A DNA stretch of 64,000 nt from Cheiracanthium punctorium (taxonomy: Eukaryota > Arthropoda > Arachnida > Araneae > Cheiracanthiidae), in assembly GCA_038373885.1 (NCBI GenBank), contig JAWZYV010011918.1:62001-126000 (forward strand), written 5' to 3'. The position numbers and the translations under genes were made by a program. The notes beneath the pieces are model-generated. The model saw only the letters and a list, made by a program, of their open reading frames with translations. It had not been told where the DNA came from and made no database searches. This document shows, piece by piece, positions 11,889-23,138 of this stretch (the first letter of the stretch is position 1; each line of letters opens with the position of its first letter).

Positions 11889-12412
11889 TGGTTTATTAGT
11901 CTAATTACCATAATTAATTAACGTATATCTCGGAACCTATCCACCGGAGCGCGTTTTTATTGATTCTCGACCCCCCCTAGACTCAACACCCTACCGATAC
12001 TTAAAATTTCGAATGCTTTGACACCAAACTTAACCTTTTAATCTTACAGGCCCAGGGGGTCATACGAAGCTCCCCTATATTTTCAATTTGGGCATTTTAA
12101 ACACTAGCCTCCTGCGACGGCATCTCCAAAGTCTGGAAACCATCCCAGAGCCAATTTCTACATGTTTGCAGTCCTTTTAAGCCTCAATCATGGTTAATTA
12201 GTCTAATTACCATAATTAATTAACGTATATCTCTGAAACTATCCATCGGAGCGCGTTTTTATTGATTCTCGACCCCCCCTCTGGGACCCCCATCGATACA
12301 TAAAATTTCGAATACTTTGACACCAAACTTAACCTTTTAATCTTACAGGCCCAGGGGGTCATACGAAGCTCCCCTGTATTTTCATTTCGGGCAGTTTAAA
12401 CACTAGTTTTAC
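11889..12412 (+). repeat. Tandem ~302-bp units inside hAT-N1 copy B (about 1.7 units)
   Basis: The unit starts with TTAGTCTAATTACCATAATT and continues through CGGAGCGCGTTTTTATTGAT and ACAGGCCCAGGGGGTCATAC. Unit starts are near 11889 and 12191. Copy C has one more unit. Confidence 0.88.
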
Positions 12413-12634
12413 TGGAGCAAGGAGAGAGAGATGCTAACTGCCCGAGAACTCAGCGGAGAAGAAACCCGATGAATGGGTGAAGGGTGTTTAAATAGTACGG
12501 CTTTCGGCGCAGAGAGAGGGAAAATTTCTTTAGTTGTTTTATTGATTCAAGATTCGAATCACTGATTCGAATCATCGAAGTAGTGAGTGAGTCGAGATTC
12601 GAATCAGTAAAATGAGTCGAACCGCCCATCTCTA

Positions 12635-12705
12635 ATTCGAATCATCGAAGTAGTGAGTGAGCTGAGATTCGAATCAGCAAAATGTGTGGAGCTGCCCATC
12701 TCTAC
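12635..12705 (+). mobile_element. Right terminus of an older hAT-N1 relative, split by copy B
   Basis: After the target duplication of copy B, a second terminus follows: CATCGAAGTAGTGAGTGAG, then GATTCGAATCAGCAAAATG, and finally GCTGCCCATCTCTA at 12692-12705. It is the family end with several substitutions, so copy B entered a related element. Only the bases next to 10222 are candidates for the rest of the host element. Confidence 0.75.
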
Positions 12706-13489
12706 AATATTATAAATTTAAGTTTATATTAAAAGAAATTAACTAAAAGAAAATAGTGGTGAATAATCTTCCAGGAAAACCGTATGAGTTAGAAGCTAGC
12801 TATGTTCCGGTAACAAAGTTTTGAGTGAAAGGCACACTGCATGGAAAAGGTAATAAACAAAAGCATGATCTATATTCAAACTTCCTGGGTTAAAGAAAAA
12901 GTGCTCAGTGAAAATATAACAAGATAGACAGTATAAATCTAAAGTAACTAAATCTATACAAAAAAATTTCGTTAGTGTTCGCTGGCGGATTAGACGTGAC
13001 TACTTCTCGAATAACAAAATAATCCATTATTATTGAAATTTTTAGCTAGAAAGTAGCAATTATAAAATATCAAATTTGCCACTTTTTTAAATAAATGTAT
13101 ACCTATATAAGATATTCAATACAAAATTATTTCTTGCATTTTTACACAGGTATTACTGAAAAACATGCTCATGCGTGCAGAATTCAATAAATTCAATATC
13201 TTTTATCTTTTGACGTAAAAACATGAATTGCATTGAAACTAGGGATGAAATCCGCAAAAAAACTTCCTTGGAGAATAATGTTCGTGTCTTTTCTTGAATT
13301 TGAAATTTATTTGCAAAATTTGACATTCCTTTTATTGTTTTTCAAGCTTGTGTAAATTTATGACATGTATTCCACGTCGAGATAAAATCAGGATCATTGT
13401 TGCCCATTTCTGAAAATACACCATTTAATCGTACATGAAAGATTTAACTTAATAATATTAATAATTACTATCCAAATGCGCAGTTTAGT
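12706..13489. other. AT-rich spacer, nothing recognised
   Basis: No open frame above chance, no inverted repeat with flanking duplication and no RNA gene seen. Confidence 0.35.
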
Positions 13490-13651
13490 CATAGCTGCCA
13501 ACTCTCCTGTCTTTTTCGGGAGATTTCTCACCACAGTTTTTAAACAGTTTTATTTTGTATTAAAAATTTGGACTTATTTTAAGTAAAAGTCACTAGGTAG
13601 AAATTAGTAGTGAGAAATCTCCTGAAAAAATTGGGACAGTTGGCAGCTATG
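13490..13651. mobile_element. MITE with AGCTGCCAACT ends, copy 1
   Basis: The inverted ends CATAGCTGCCAACTCTCCTG and ACAGTTGGCAGCTATG enclose a second inverted pair, GGGAGATTTCTCACCAC and GTGAGAAATCTCC. The whole can fold into a hairpin. The flanks AGTTTAGT and GTTTAAGT are similar but not identical. A second copy lies at 29175-29332. Confidence 0.78.
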
Positions 13652-14984
13652 GTTTAAGTTATATATAGAGTTGAAACTCATAGACAAATGTCATAGTTAA
13701 CGTGGGATTCGTCCCTTCTTAACGGTCCTATGTAAAATAAAAAAAATGCGAATTAAAACAAATCTGAAACGCTTTCATATTTTAATAAGCAAAATAAGTT
13801 CTATATACGTATTAAAAGCGTATCATAGTCCATGAGTCGTCCCTATTTTTTTTCTTCAATTGAGTTGAAAAGTCTATGACTATTAATGACTGTGCCGTAC
13901 TTTTTTTCCTTGTTCCATAAACAGTTCTTTGGACTTGAAAGCTATATTAAAATCGCATGCTAACACTGTTACACAATCTTCGCCATGCTTATTCTAACTG
14001 TACTTCTCCTTTGTAAACTGTAGCCGTTGCCAGTTTCTGGCCAAATTTGGAAGATATCACAAAGTTTGGTTCAGCCTACTAAAATTTTACAATTTTCGCC
14101 AGCTGCATTCTAAACATTTTTCCTTTTTAAACTATGTCGTGTGCTAGTTTCTAGCAAAATTTGGAAGATATCGCCAAGCTTAGTTCAGAGGGCCAACGCT
14201 AAACAACGGGCCTGCTTATGAGTTGCCATCCCTAAAAATGAGTTTATCATTGAGGATTGTTTTCCCAAGTCACAGTATTCTATTTTATTATTATAAGTAT
14301 TATAAATGTTATATTATTTTATTATTTTAAAACAATTTTTTTATACTTTTGTCGTACTAAAGAACTTTAGATGTAGGTAATCGTTTTGTGAATCTTGCGC
14401 CATTTTCTTTCATGAAAATTTATCCTAAAATTCGAACATTTTGCTCTGAATGTAAAGGTAAGTGAACGCTTATAATGTATTTAGAAATTCTAAAAATATG
14501 TATGTAAATCATGTTTAGTGAATAATTACTCATGTGTTATTTATAAATAAATTATTTTAATCAGAAATCGTATTACTTGAGTAGTTTTTATTCTTGTAAA
14601 TAAGCATGACGTTGTGATACTATTTAGACAATTTAATTTTGCCAGTTAAAAATGTTATTTATCATTTATATATGCCTTGATTATGTGATTAAGACTTACA
14701 TCTGGTACACTGCAGAAATACAGTAAATTATAAATTATTGATTTTTGCCCGTTTATACAGAAACTTCAAATGTAGTTAATATTTTGTACAAGCGTTCATT
14801 ATGCTTGCTCAATTCCTAAGTTCGATTGAGAAAGCGACAAAAGAATAATATATACTACATGAAATGTCTTTATTAAAGAATAATTAATTCAGGGATCGCG
14901 CTATAGAGTGTATTTTATCAATTTTCTCCACTATACAGGATATCCCGAAAACACTGAAATGCGCTTTAATACATCATTTGTTAA
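13652..14984. other. AT-rich spacer with a diverged short duplication
   Basis: Two segments near 14010-14080 and 14120-14190 share CCAAATTTGGAAGATATC-like and TTTAAACTATG/TGTAAACTGTAG phrases, an old tandem duplication. No gene is recognised. Confidence 0.4.
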
Positions 14985-15159
14985 TAGGGATGGACGCGAG
15001 ACGACTTTTTGCGAGACGAGACAGAGATTTACAGCTTTTTTACGAGACGAGACATACATTTTTAACATTATGATATAGGGATTTTTGCGAGACGAGACAA
15101 GCTTTTCGGCTGTTTTGCGAGACGCGAGACACCAATTTTTCGTCTCGCGTCCATCCCTA
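14985..15159. mobile_element. GACGCGAGACG MITE, copy 1 (hAT-type)
   Basis: The ends are TAGGGATGGACGCGAGACGA and TCGTCTCGCGTCCATCCCTA, a 20-bp perfect inverted pair. They are flanked by a perfect 8-bp duplication, TTTGTTAA (14977-14984 and 15160-15167). The interior repeats GCGAGACGAGACA several times. Nothing is coded. Confidence 0.92.
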
Positions 15160-15742
15160 TTTGTTAAAGATTAATGTTGAATTGTTTAAAATAACGTAGG
15201 AAATACGACTACGTTCATGACATATTCATTATAAAAATGTCTTTCTCATTTGTGTATTTAGTTATTTTAAAGTATATTAAATATCCACTTGTGAAACTAA
15301 AATAAGCAATCGTGAATCATGAGAGTAAGCGCTACTTTGTTTTTCCTTCAAATTGTATGCATCTATTTTCTTTATGTCAATATGTATCCTAGCAAACAAA
15401 TTAATCATGAGTTCGTACTTGAATTAGTAACACAATTACTACTTAAAACTACATTCAATAACGTTTCAAAGCACTGGGAAGCTTAAGAAATGCCTGATGT
15501 ATACGTGAAGACTCGAGCATCCGTAGGCCTCTTTGGAAGGCTCATCAAAATACACGCGCAGGCCCGTTACTAATTGCGAAGGCCCCGGTTCAGACTTGTT
15601 TTTGACACCAAACTTGGCAATAAATCACCAAAAATTGCAAACCTTGGCAACTATCAACATTTTATTCTTTCTCCACGCCCCCCGCTATCTGGCGCTCTTC
15701 CGTATTTCCCTCTATATATCGTAGTTAAATATATATATATAT
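15160..15742. other. Spacer ending in a TA microsatellite
   Basis: No gene or element is recognised. An AT-dinucleotide run (15727-15742) is the site at which the next transposon is inserted. Confidence 0.4.
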
Positions 15743-18650
15743 TAGGGTGATTCATAAAATTCAAGTTTTTATTTTTTTGACTCTCAACCCGTAATATCAT
15801 TCTATCTACTAAAATATGAATTGGTTATTAATTTCAGAATTTTTTATTGATATTTAGGGGTCGCTACCAACTCTCAAAGTTTAAAAATTAACTGCAATAA
15901 CACCCTTTTGGGTCTACGCGTTTCCTTCTCTTCTCTACTTCCGGCCACCCCTATATCAAGCAAGTACCAATAAATTGAGCACCTCCCACTGCAGGAGGGG
16001 GGGGGGGAGAAAAAAGAAAAAAGACATTTTATGCGTATGACATTCCCCAGCTTTAGTTAGCTGGACTGATATTTACAACATAAACAATCCTGCTTCTTAC
16101 CCAGAGATAAAATCATTGAAATCCAAAGTGGTTGTGTTCGCTCGTGATGAAATATGGTTAATCGGACACACTTACTCAGAATTAGTGCAAACAAGATTAC
16201 CCTCAGTGCAAGAAGTAATGAGTTTATTTTTTCACTATAAAAATGTAATGAAAAAAGTAAATAGAGAATCAGCGTCATTAACTGCTGGTGGTGTGATGGC
16301 TATATGGGAAAAAGCAAGTATTCCCACCAAGGAAAAGCAACATGTTATCACAAAAATACTCAAATATTTCAAGGAATGGCAGAATTAAAAAAAAAAAAGA
16401 AAGAAAATAAGGCAAAGCGTTCAGCAACAATCAAAGAAAAAGAAAACAAGTGGCAATCAAATTTAAATGTTCTGTTTGATATAGCTCACTCTAATGCTCT
16501 AAATATAATGAATATTGACGAAGATGAGCAATTTCTTTTGAACCAAAGAAAAATGAACCGTCTTGGACGAATCGGTAAGATTGATAAACAGTATGCTAGA
16601 AAACTTGATAAACAATTAGAAAAGAAGTTAAGTTGGAAAAAATGAAAGAAAAAGAAAAAGAAGCAATAAATAGACTAACTGAGAAATACGATTTATTGTC
16701 ATCTTCAGCTACTTCTTCTACAGAGGACAGGAGTGATAGTGACATGAGTCAAAGTCGTCCTAATTCTCCGAAGCCAGGACCTTCTTCAAGCAAAGATTTT
16801 ACGATACCAAGGAAACGAGGCCGAAAAACAATCCTAGATTCTAATTTAGCAACTAGTCTCGATGTCGCTAAATTGAGCGACCGGAAAGCAACTGTTGTTT
16901 TGACATCTACACTCAAAAGTCTAGGCTGTAATGTATCAGAATACAGCGTAAGCTATTCCTCTATACGTTGCCAAAGAATGGAAATAGACTGCAGCTTGCT
17001 GAACCAATAAAATCTGATTTCCAACCCCAAACTACACTAACTGTGCACTGGGATGGAAAAATGCTCGAGGACATAACAGGGCATGAAGTAGTAGATCGTC
17101 TACCAATCTTGGTATCTGGAAAAGGAGTGGACCAGCTCTTGGCCGTTGCTAAGCTTCCAGATGGCAAAGGAGAAACCATGACGTCTGCTATTTTCGAGAC
17201 AATTTCATCGTGGAACTTACGTGATAAAATAAGATGTATGTGCTTCGACACAACGGCATCTAATACTGGGCGAATAAACGGAGCCTGTATTCTTTTGGAA
17301 CAAAAAATGCAAAAAGAATTGATTTGGCTCCCTTGTCGGCATCACATCTTAGAAATCGTACTGGAAGCTGTCGTAGTATCAGCTATTGGACCATCCAGCG
17401 GTCTTGAAATTATAATTTTCAAAAAATTTAAGAGCCGTTGGACAAAAATAAATCAGGAAGACTTCAAAACTGCAATTTTTGAACCATCTACTTGGAATTG
17501 CGTTCAAACTGCTGCGACCAATATAATTACTTTTGCTCAGAATCAACTACAACAATTTCAGCCTCGTGACGATTACTGGGAGCTCCTTCATTTAATCATT
17601 ATCTTTTTAGGAGGGATTCCTGAAAGCGGTATCTCATTCAAAGCCCCTTCTGGAATGCATCGTGCACGTTAGATGGCGAAAGCTGTATATGCATTGAAAA
17701 TGTGTCTATTTAAGCACCAGCTTAAGATCACAATTAAAGAAGCTAAGGCCATTACGGATATCTGCATATTTGTTGTACTTGTCTATGCAAAATACTGGTT
17801 TACAGCGCCAGTGGCTTATATGGCACCTGAAAATGACCTGAAGATTTTGAAGGACATAGTTGAGTTCAAAAAACATGATACAGTTTTAGCCAAAGTCGCC
17901 GGGAAAAAGATGTTGGGTCATCTTTGGTATCTTTCTGAAGAACTGGTTGCTCTAGCTTTTTTTTTTTGATAAGCGAATTTCTAATGAAACAAAACGCAGA
18001 ATGATTTTAGCACTGAATAACGAAAGTTTGGAAAACAGTCCTAAAAAGGCATTTTTGAGGTATGATGCAATTAAAAATCAAAATATCGAAGATTTCGTTA
18101 CAACAAATACAATGAAATTTTTCAACACGACTGGTATTTCATGCGAGTTCATACAAAAAGATCCTGAGCTGTGGGAAGAAGAAGAAGGCTACAGGTCAGC
18201 TAAAGAAATTGTACAAAACATGAGAGTCGTTAATGATATAGCTGAACGAGGTGTTGCTTTGATGGAAGAATACAACAAATTACATACAAACGACGAGGAG
18301 CAGAAGCAGTACTTGATGTTGTTAAGAATTATAGACAGAAAAACCCCAGCGTCAATAAGTCAAATTTTATATAACATTTTTTCTTTCTTTCTACTTCGAG
18401 GTTTCAACACTGTTATTTAGTATTTTCATTTATAAAACTGTATTCTGATTGTAATAAAATTATTTATTTAAAAATTTATCGTTTTTGCTTCATTTCTCAT
18501 ATTTCTTAATTCGGTAGCGACCCTTAAATATCAATTAAAATTTAAAAAAAAAATACTGGTATGTTTTCTAGTGGAATAGACCATTTTTAGGGGTTGAGAG
18601 TTAAAAAAAAGGGGAAAAAAATTTTTGGGGTCTTTTATGAATCACCCTAA
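15743..18650 (+). mobile_element. DNA transposon with long TIRs and a decayed transposase
   Basis: The ends are an identical inverted 18-mer, TTAGGGTGATTCATAAAA, at 15743 and ending at 18650. Similarity of the arms continues for about 130-140 bp: GACTCTCAACCC at 15779 and its complement near 18592, then AGGGGTCGCTACC at 15856 and its complement near 18520. Both sides are TA dinucleotide repeats, so the target duplication cannot be measured. It holds one plus-strand transposase-like gene, annotated separately. The superfamily is not certain. The motifs suggest an RNase H-fold DDE transposase distantly like hAT, and a named group such as IS3EU is only a guess. Confidence 0.85.
16031..18420 (+). 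pseudogene. Decayed DDE-type transposase of the 15743-18650 element
   Basis: This is a nearly continuous coding region broken by frameshifts. The N-terminal part reads from about 16031 (ATG) through SKVVVFARDEIWLIGH. The frame shifts at a poly-A run near 16387, again near 16630 and again near 16960. A long open section (16968-17672) holds HWDGKMLEDITG, VDRLPILVSGKG, MCFDTTASNTG and PCRHHILEIVLE. A TAG at 17670 sits where the flanking context suggests a tryptophan (RAR-stop-MAKAVYALK). A further shift falls in the T10 run near 17957. The C-terminal part includes DIAERGVALMEEYN and ends at 18418-18420. I infer that Asp of HWDGK, Asp of CFDTT and Glu of AERG are the catalytic triad; the CRHH motif recalls the C-x-x-H of hAT transposases. 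The family is widespread in animal genomes as uncharacterised protein. This copy cannot encode an intact product as read. Confidence 0.85.
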
Positions 18651-20166
18651 TATATATATATATATATATTTGAAGTCCTGTAAAAAAAACTATATCCTAC
18701 AAACCAAAATAAATAACAGTTGTATGATGGAATGTATGATTATAATCTATACACCAAATTAGAGCTCAGTCGAATGCATCGTTTAAGAGCTAGCGTACTT
18801 TTAAGTATTTGTCTCCACAGGGCGTAATGTTTATGAAATAATTTTTAATGCCCTGTAAAAAAACTAAAGTTATATACACACCAAAATCAATACCCGTCTT
18901 GTGTGACGCTGGTCTATAATATAGATACCAAATTTGAGCTCAATCAAATGTATTGTCACCCTGTCCAAAGATACAACGGAAACGTGTCGATGCAAATCTG
19001 TCCACAAATTATGTCTACAGACAATACCGGCGGGAATGAAATAGCACTTCTGTGCTGAAAAAAGAATCACGGTTGCCATGCTTGGCGATTTTCGGCAGCA
19101 TAAAAGGATTTAAGTTTCTGAATCAAAGCAGGAGACAGAAATGCCATTCGTAAAAGTATTTGAATAACCTTTAATCGTTCTTTTATATCAAAAATTCGTC
19201 TGCATGCGGAAGCAGAGAGTTATTATTTTTTTTTTTTTCAGATTAAAGAGTAATAATTTATTATAACAAATCATACCTAACTTTACAGTTTTGCGGAAGA
19301 ATAAGTGGCTGGTTTGCCATTTTTAATGATTTTGATCAGGCAGACAAGAGGTTGTTGTGCGGGAAAAAAAGAATTAAGCAAAAATAAGTAACCTATTTTT
19401 TTTAATCCCGCGATGGTTTCAACAGAAAGGAGTACCTGAACTTTTTTTTATCCGTGTCGAATCATTTCGAGCTCTCAGTCACTTAAATTTCCTTTAAGTC
19501 AGGATTCTTAGTTGCTTGGCTGCAAACTTTTATAACGTTTTCGGAAAATGACACACCACTATTTCCGTTTGCACTTTTTAATTTTAAAATAAATCCAAAC
19601 TTGGGAATTAATGTATCTGCTTGAAAGTTGTAGTGGCTAATCCCAAGAAAAATATAATAATAAAGTGTGACAATTGGAGACAGAAATAGTACAGAAAAAA
19701 TAGAACTTAATACTTCAAATGTTTATAATTAATAGTGCGACACTCTGTTGCACTTCATTGCTATAATCAGACTCAGACAATTACTTGAAATTTTACGTGT
19801 GTCTTTTTGTGTTTTGCTATGCTGTAACGAAAGATTCTGTTTACAGAAATTGGTTGCTTATAAAAAGTAGTATAGTTTGATTTTTTATTGCCTAGTCCAG
19901 CCATTAGCTCAGATACAAAAATTTGAGATTGTCTATACGAAAATTGTAGACTGTAGTAGTGATTGTCTGTTGCGAGAAAGAATTGAAAACCATGCCAAAA
20001 GTTTATCAGGACACTATTTTAGAATCAACAGTGAAGCTCTTGAACGTAAAGTTGTTCAGTAGTAACAATGGAGATTCACCCTGGTCTTCCAGCCCAATCG
20101 TACGCCGAAGACAACACAGGAACATCCCTGCATAAATGATAGACCATTGAGATTTAAACGTAGCTG
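18651..20166. other. Spacer with a TA run and a diverged ~185-bp duplication
   Basis: A TA repeat (18651-18669) borders the transposon. Units near 18672-18770 and 18850-18950 share CCTGTAAAAAAACTA, ACCAAATT(A/T)GAGCTCA and TCGAATGCAT/TCAAATGTAT phrases. Open frames at 18870-19079 and 19877-20062 are short and unrecognised. Confidence 0.4.
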
Positions 20167-21053
20167 GCAAACTTTAGAGATGGCCAATGATTCGATGAGT
20201 CGAATCAGTGATTCGAATCTTGGTACTGAGTGGCTCAGTCTTTACACTCACTCTCTACTGATTCGAATCTCAAGCCCTCAACTGTGGGGAAATACATTCC
20301 AAGTTCGAAGGGAAGGAAAACTTATTTTCCCTTTGCCGTTCCCAGAGATTTTCCTTTACTCTTTCAACTCTTTTCGACTCTTTACGACTCTTTTCGACTC
20401 TGAGTCGATAGATGATTTGAAACAGCAAATGAGTGGGTGTGGGTGAGTTGGTCACTGAGTTGGTGCAGCAACGAATCTTTACTTATTCAGTGTTTCACTC
20501 AGTTTCGGTGATTGTATACGATCGTTAATATTCGTTAGTTTTTCGAATCTTCTATCGACTCAGAGTCGAAAGGAGTCGAAAAGAGTTGAAAGGATGTTTC
20601 ATTTAATTGGAGGTTTTTTTTTCGAATCTTCTATCGACTCAGAGTCGAAAGGAGTCGAAAAGAGTTGAAAGGATGTTTCATTTAATTGCAGTTTTTTTTT
20701 CGAATCTTTGGTGTTTCATTTCTTGGTTGGTGGTCGGATTTAAAGTTTCATCTGTCTGTGGGTGTGGAGTGGGTCGAACATCGTTTGCTTTTGGCGGGGG
20801 GCATAGGCGTTACTTCCTAAGGGCAAGAGGGGTCAATCCCCCCCCGAAAAAAAAATTAAGAAAATTCAAGTATCAGAGCTATTTATAATAACGATATTTT
20901 CTACAATCGGAAACCTTTTGTCACCCCATCCAAATATTACATGCCAATTAACGTCAATGCTCGTGGAAGAGCGGGGGGTGTCTCAAAGTTGTTTAAACCT
21001 TTTTCCCTCGGGGGTACTCCCTCCTTCCAACTTGTCTGGCTGGTTTAATATTT

Positions 21054-21101
<48 letters not shown>

Positions 21102-21632
21102 GGAACGTTAAGTTTACATGGTGGCGGGTTTTCATGTGAAGGGAAATAGAATGAAATAAAGTTAGGATTGTGCTTGTCACTTTTAATGAAGGATACAGGG
21201 GCGGTATTAAGCGCTCTCACAAAAGGACTTTGTAGTAAGCAAAATAACATTTCGCTTTATTGCTGCAGATTTCGTTTAAGATATTTTTTTTACCTTGTTT
21301 GTCGTTTAAGGGGAATTATTTTATTTTCTTTCGTAATTCAGAGAAATACAAAATAGGGTCTAAAGCAGTGGCGTAGTTAGTGTTATTGACAGTGGAGTAG
21401 CCAGGATTTTATTTCGGGGTGGGCTGGGTATCAAATTTAAAGATAAAGTTCAATTGTAAGCTAAGTAAAGGGTCCCATTTTTTTGGGGGGGGGCAGCAGC
21501 CCCTCAGTAGGACTGGGCCAAAAATCGATAAATATCGACATATCGGTTTTATTTCAACATCAAATATCCGATATTCCCATTTTCATTTCAGTGAAATCTC
21601 GAATTCGATAAAGGGCAAAAATACAGGCCGGC

Positions 21633-21802
21633 CAGGGGCGTAGCCAGAAATTTTTCATGGGGGGGGGGGTTATGACTACTGCAACTCATATATATGTATA
21701 CGTGTGTATGATAATGTAGTGAAGAATATACATTTTGTATGGCAAAAAATTCCTCATGGGGGGTTATGACCCCCCTAACCCCCCCCCTTGGCTACGCCTC
21801 TG
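21633..21802. mobile_element. 170-bp hAT-type MITE nested in copy C
   Basis: The ends are CAGGGGCGTAGCCAGAA and TTGGCTACGCCTCTG, with perfect flanking AGGCCGGC (21625-21632 and 21803-21810). The site and flanks match copy B, so it entered the hAT-N1 ancestor before the family spread. Confidence 0.88.
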
Positions 21803-21909
21803 AGGCCGGCGATAAAAAAATCCTGAGATCAATACCAGCTTGTGATGCTTTTGCTACTGCTTTCCCTCGGAAAGCTTCTGCTTCTCTCATCGCGGAAAAA
21901 ACAGCTCCA

Positions 21910-22733
21910 TGGTTTATTAGTCTAATTACCATAATTAATTAACGTATATCTCGGAACCTATCCACCGGAGCGCGTTTTTATTGATTCTTGAACCCCCTAG
22001 ACTCAACACCCCACCGATACTTAAATTTTCGAATGCTTTGACACCAAACTTAACCTTTTAATCTTACAGGCCCAGGGGGTCATACGAAGCTCCCCTATAT
22101 TTTCAATTTGGGCATTTTAAACACTAGCCTCATCTGACGGCATCTCCAAAGTCTGGAAACCATCCCAGAGCCAATTTCTACATGTTTGCAGTCCTTTTAA
22201 GCCTCAATCATGGTTAATTAGTCTAATTACCATAATTAATTAACGTATATCTCGGAAACTATCCATCGGAGCGCGTTTTTATTGATTCTCGACCCCCCCT
22301 AGTCGTACACCCCCATGGACACATAAAATTTCGAATACTTTGACACCAAACTTAACCTTGTAATCTGACAGGCCCAGGGGGTTATACGAAGCTCCCCTAT
22401 ATTTTCAATTTGGGCATTTTAAACACTAGCCTCCTCCGGCGGCAACTCCAAAGTCTGGAAACCATCCCAGAGCCAATTTCTACATGTTTGCAGTCCTTTT
22501 AAGCCTCAATCATGGTTAATTAGTCCAATTACCATAATTAATTAACGTATATCTCGGAAACTATCCATCGGAGCGTGTTTTTATTGATTCTCGACCCCCT
22601 CTAGACGTAAATCTCCATCGATACATAAAATTTCGAATACTTTGACACCAAACTTAACCTTTTAATCTTACAGGCCCAGGGGGTCATACGAAGCTCCCCT
22701 GTATTTTCATTTCGGGTAGTTTAAACACTAGTT
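21910..22733 (+). repeat. Tandem ~302-bp units inside hAT-N1 copy C (about 2.7 units)
   Basis: Unit starts lie near 21910, 22212 and 22515, each with AATTACCATAATTAATTAAC. The units differ by scattered substitutions, for instance after GATTCTCGACCCCC. Confidence 0.88.
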
Positions 22734-23138
22734 TTACAGGAGCAAGGAGAGAGAGATGCTAACTGCCCGAGAACTCAGCGGAGAAGAAACCCGATGAATG
22801 GGTGAAGGTTGTTTAAATAGTACGGCTTTCGGCGCAGAGAGAGGGAAAATTTCTTTAGTTGTTTTATTGATTCAAGATTCGAATCATCGAAGTAGTGAGT
22901 GAGTCGACATTCGAATCAGTAAAATGAGTCGAACCGCCCATCTCTAGCAAACTTCTACCATTTTATTAGAAGATTGTCGACTATTGATCTTCAACCAATG
23001 TTTTTCGAAATTTTTATTTAAAATAAATCACTTTAAAAATTGTGGTGGAAATTTTCCTATAAAATCGGAAGTGTGGGCAGTTACGCTTAAAGCCCATGTG
23101 AAGTCGTAAGGTGATCATGCCGAATGTAAGTTACAGAA

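Larger units (their letters stand above)
10230..12634 (+). mobile_element. hAT-N1 non-autonomous transposon, copy B (complete)
   Basis: The element starts TAGAGATGGCC and ends GCCCATCTCTA. It is flanked by a perfect 8-bp duplication, ATTCGAAT (10222-10229 and 12635-12642). TAGAGATGG-type ends with 8-bp duplications are hallmarks of hAT elements. In order it holds subterminal GATTCGAATC palindromes, a cluster of GACTC/GAGTC words, two copies of a unit with GACTCAGAGTCGAAAGG, a poly-A tract at 11041-11082, a nested 171-bp MITE, and two tandem ~302-bp units. There is no transposase. Open frames at 10235-10498 and elsewhere lack any domain and are treated as chance. It presumably depended on a hAT transposase elsewhere in the genome. 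Confidence 0.93.
20175..22946 (+). mobile_element. hAT-N1 non-autonomous transposon, copy C (complete)
   Basis: It starts TAGAGATGGCC and ends GCCCATCTCTA. It is flanked by a perfect 8-bp duplication, GCAAACTT (20167-20174 and 22947-22954). At 2772 bp it is the longest copy. It keeps a ~165-bp internal segment (about 20863-21025, with TCAAGTATCAGAGCTATTTA) absent from A and B, and has three tandem ~302-bp units instead of two. A poly-A tract lies at 21058-21100. It has no coding capacity. Confidence 0.94.
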
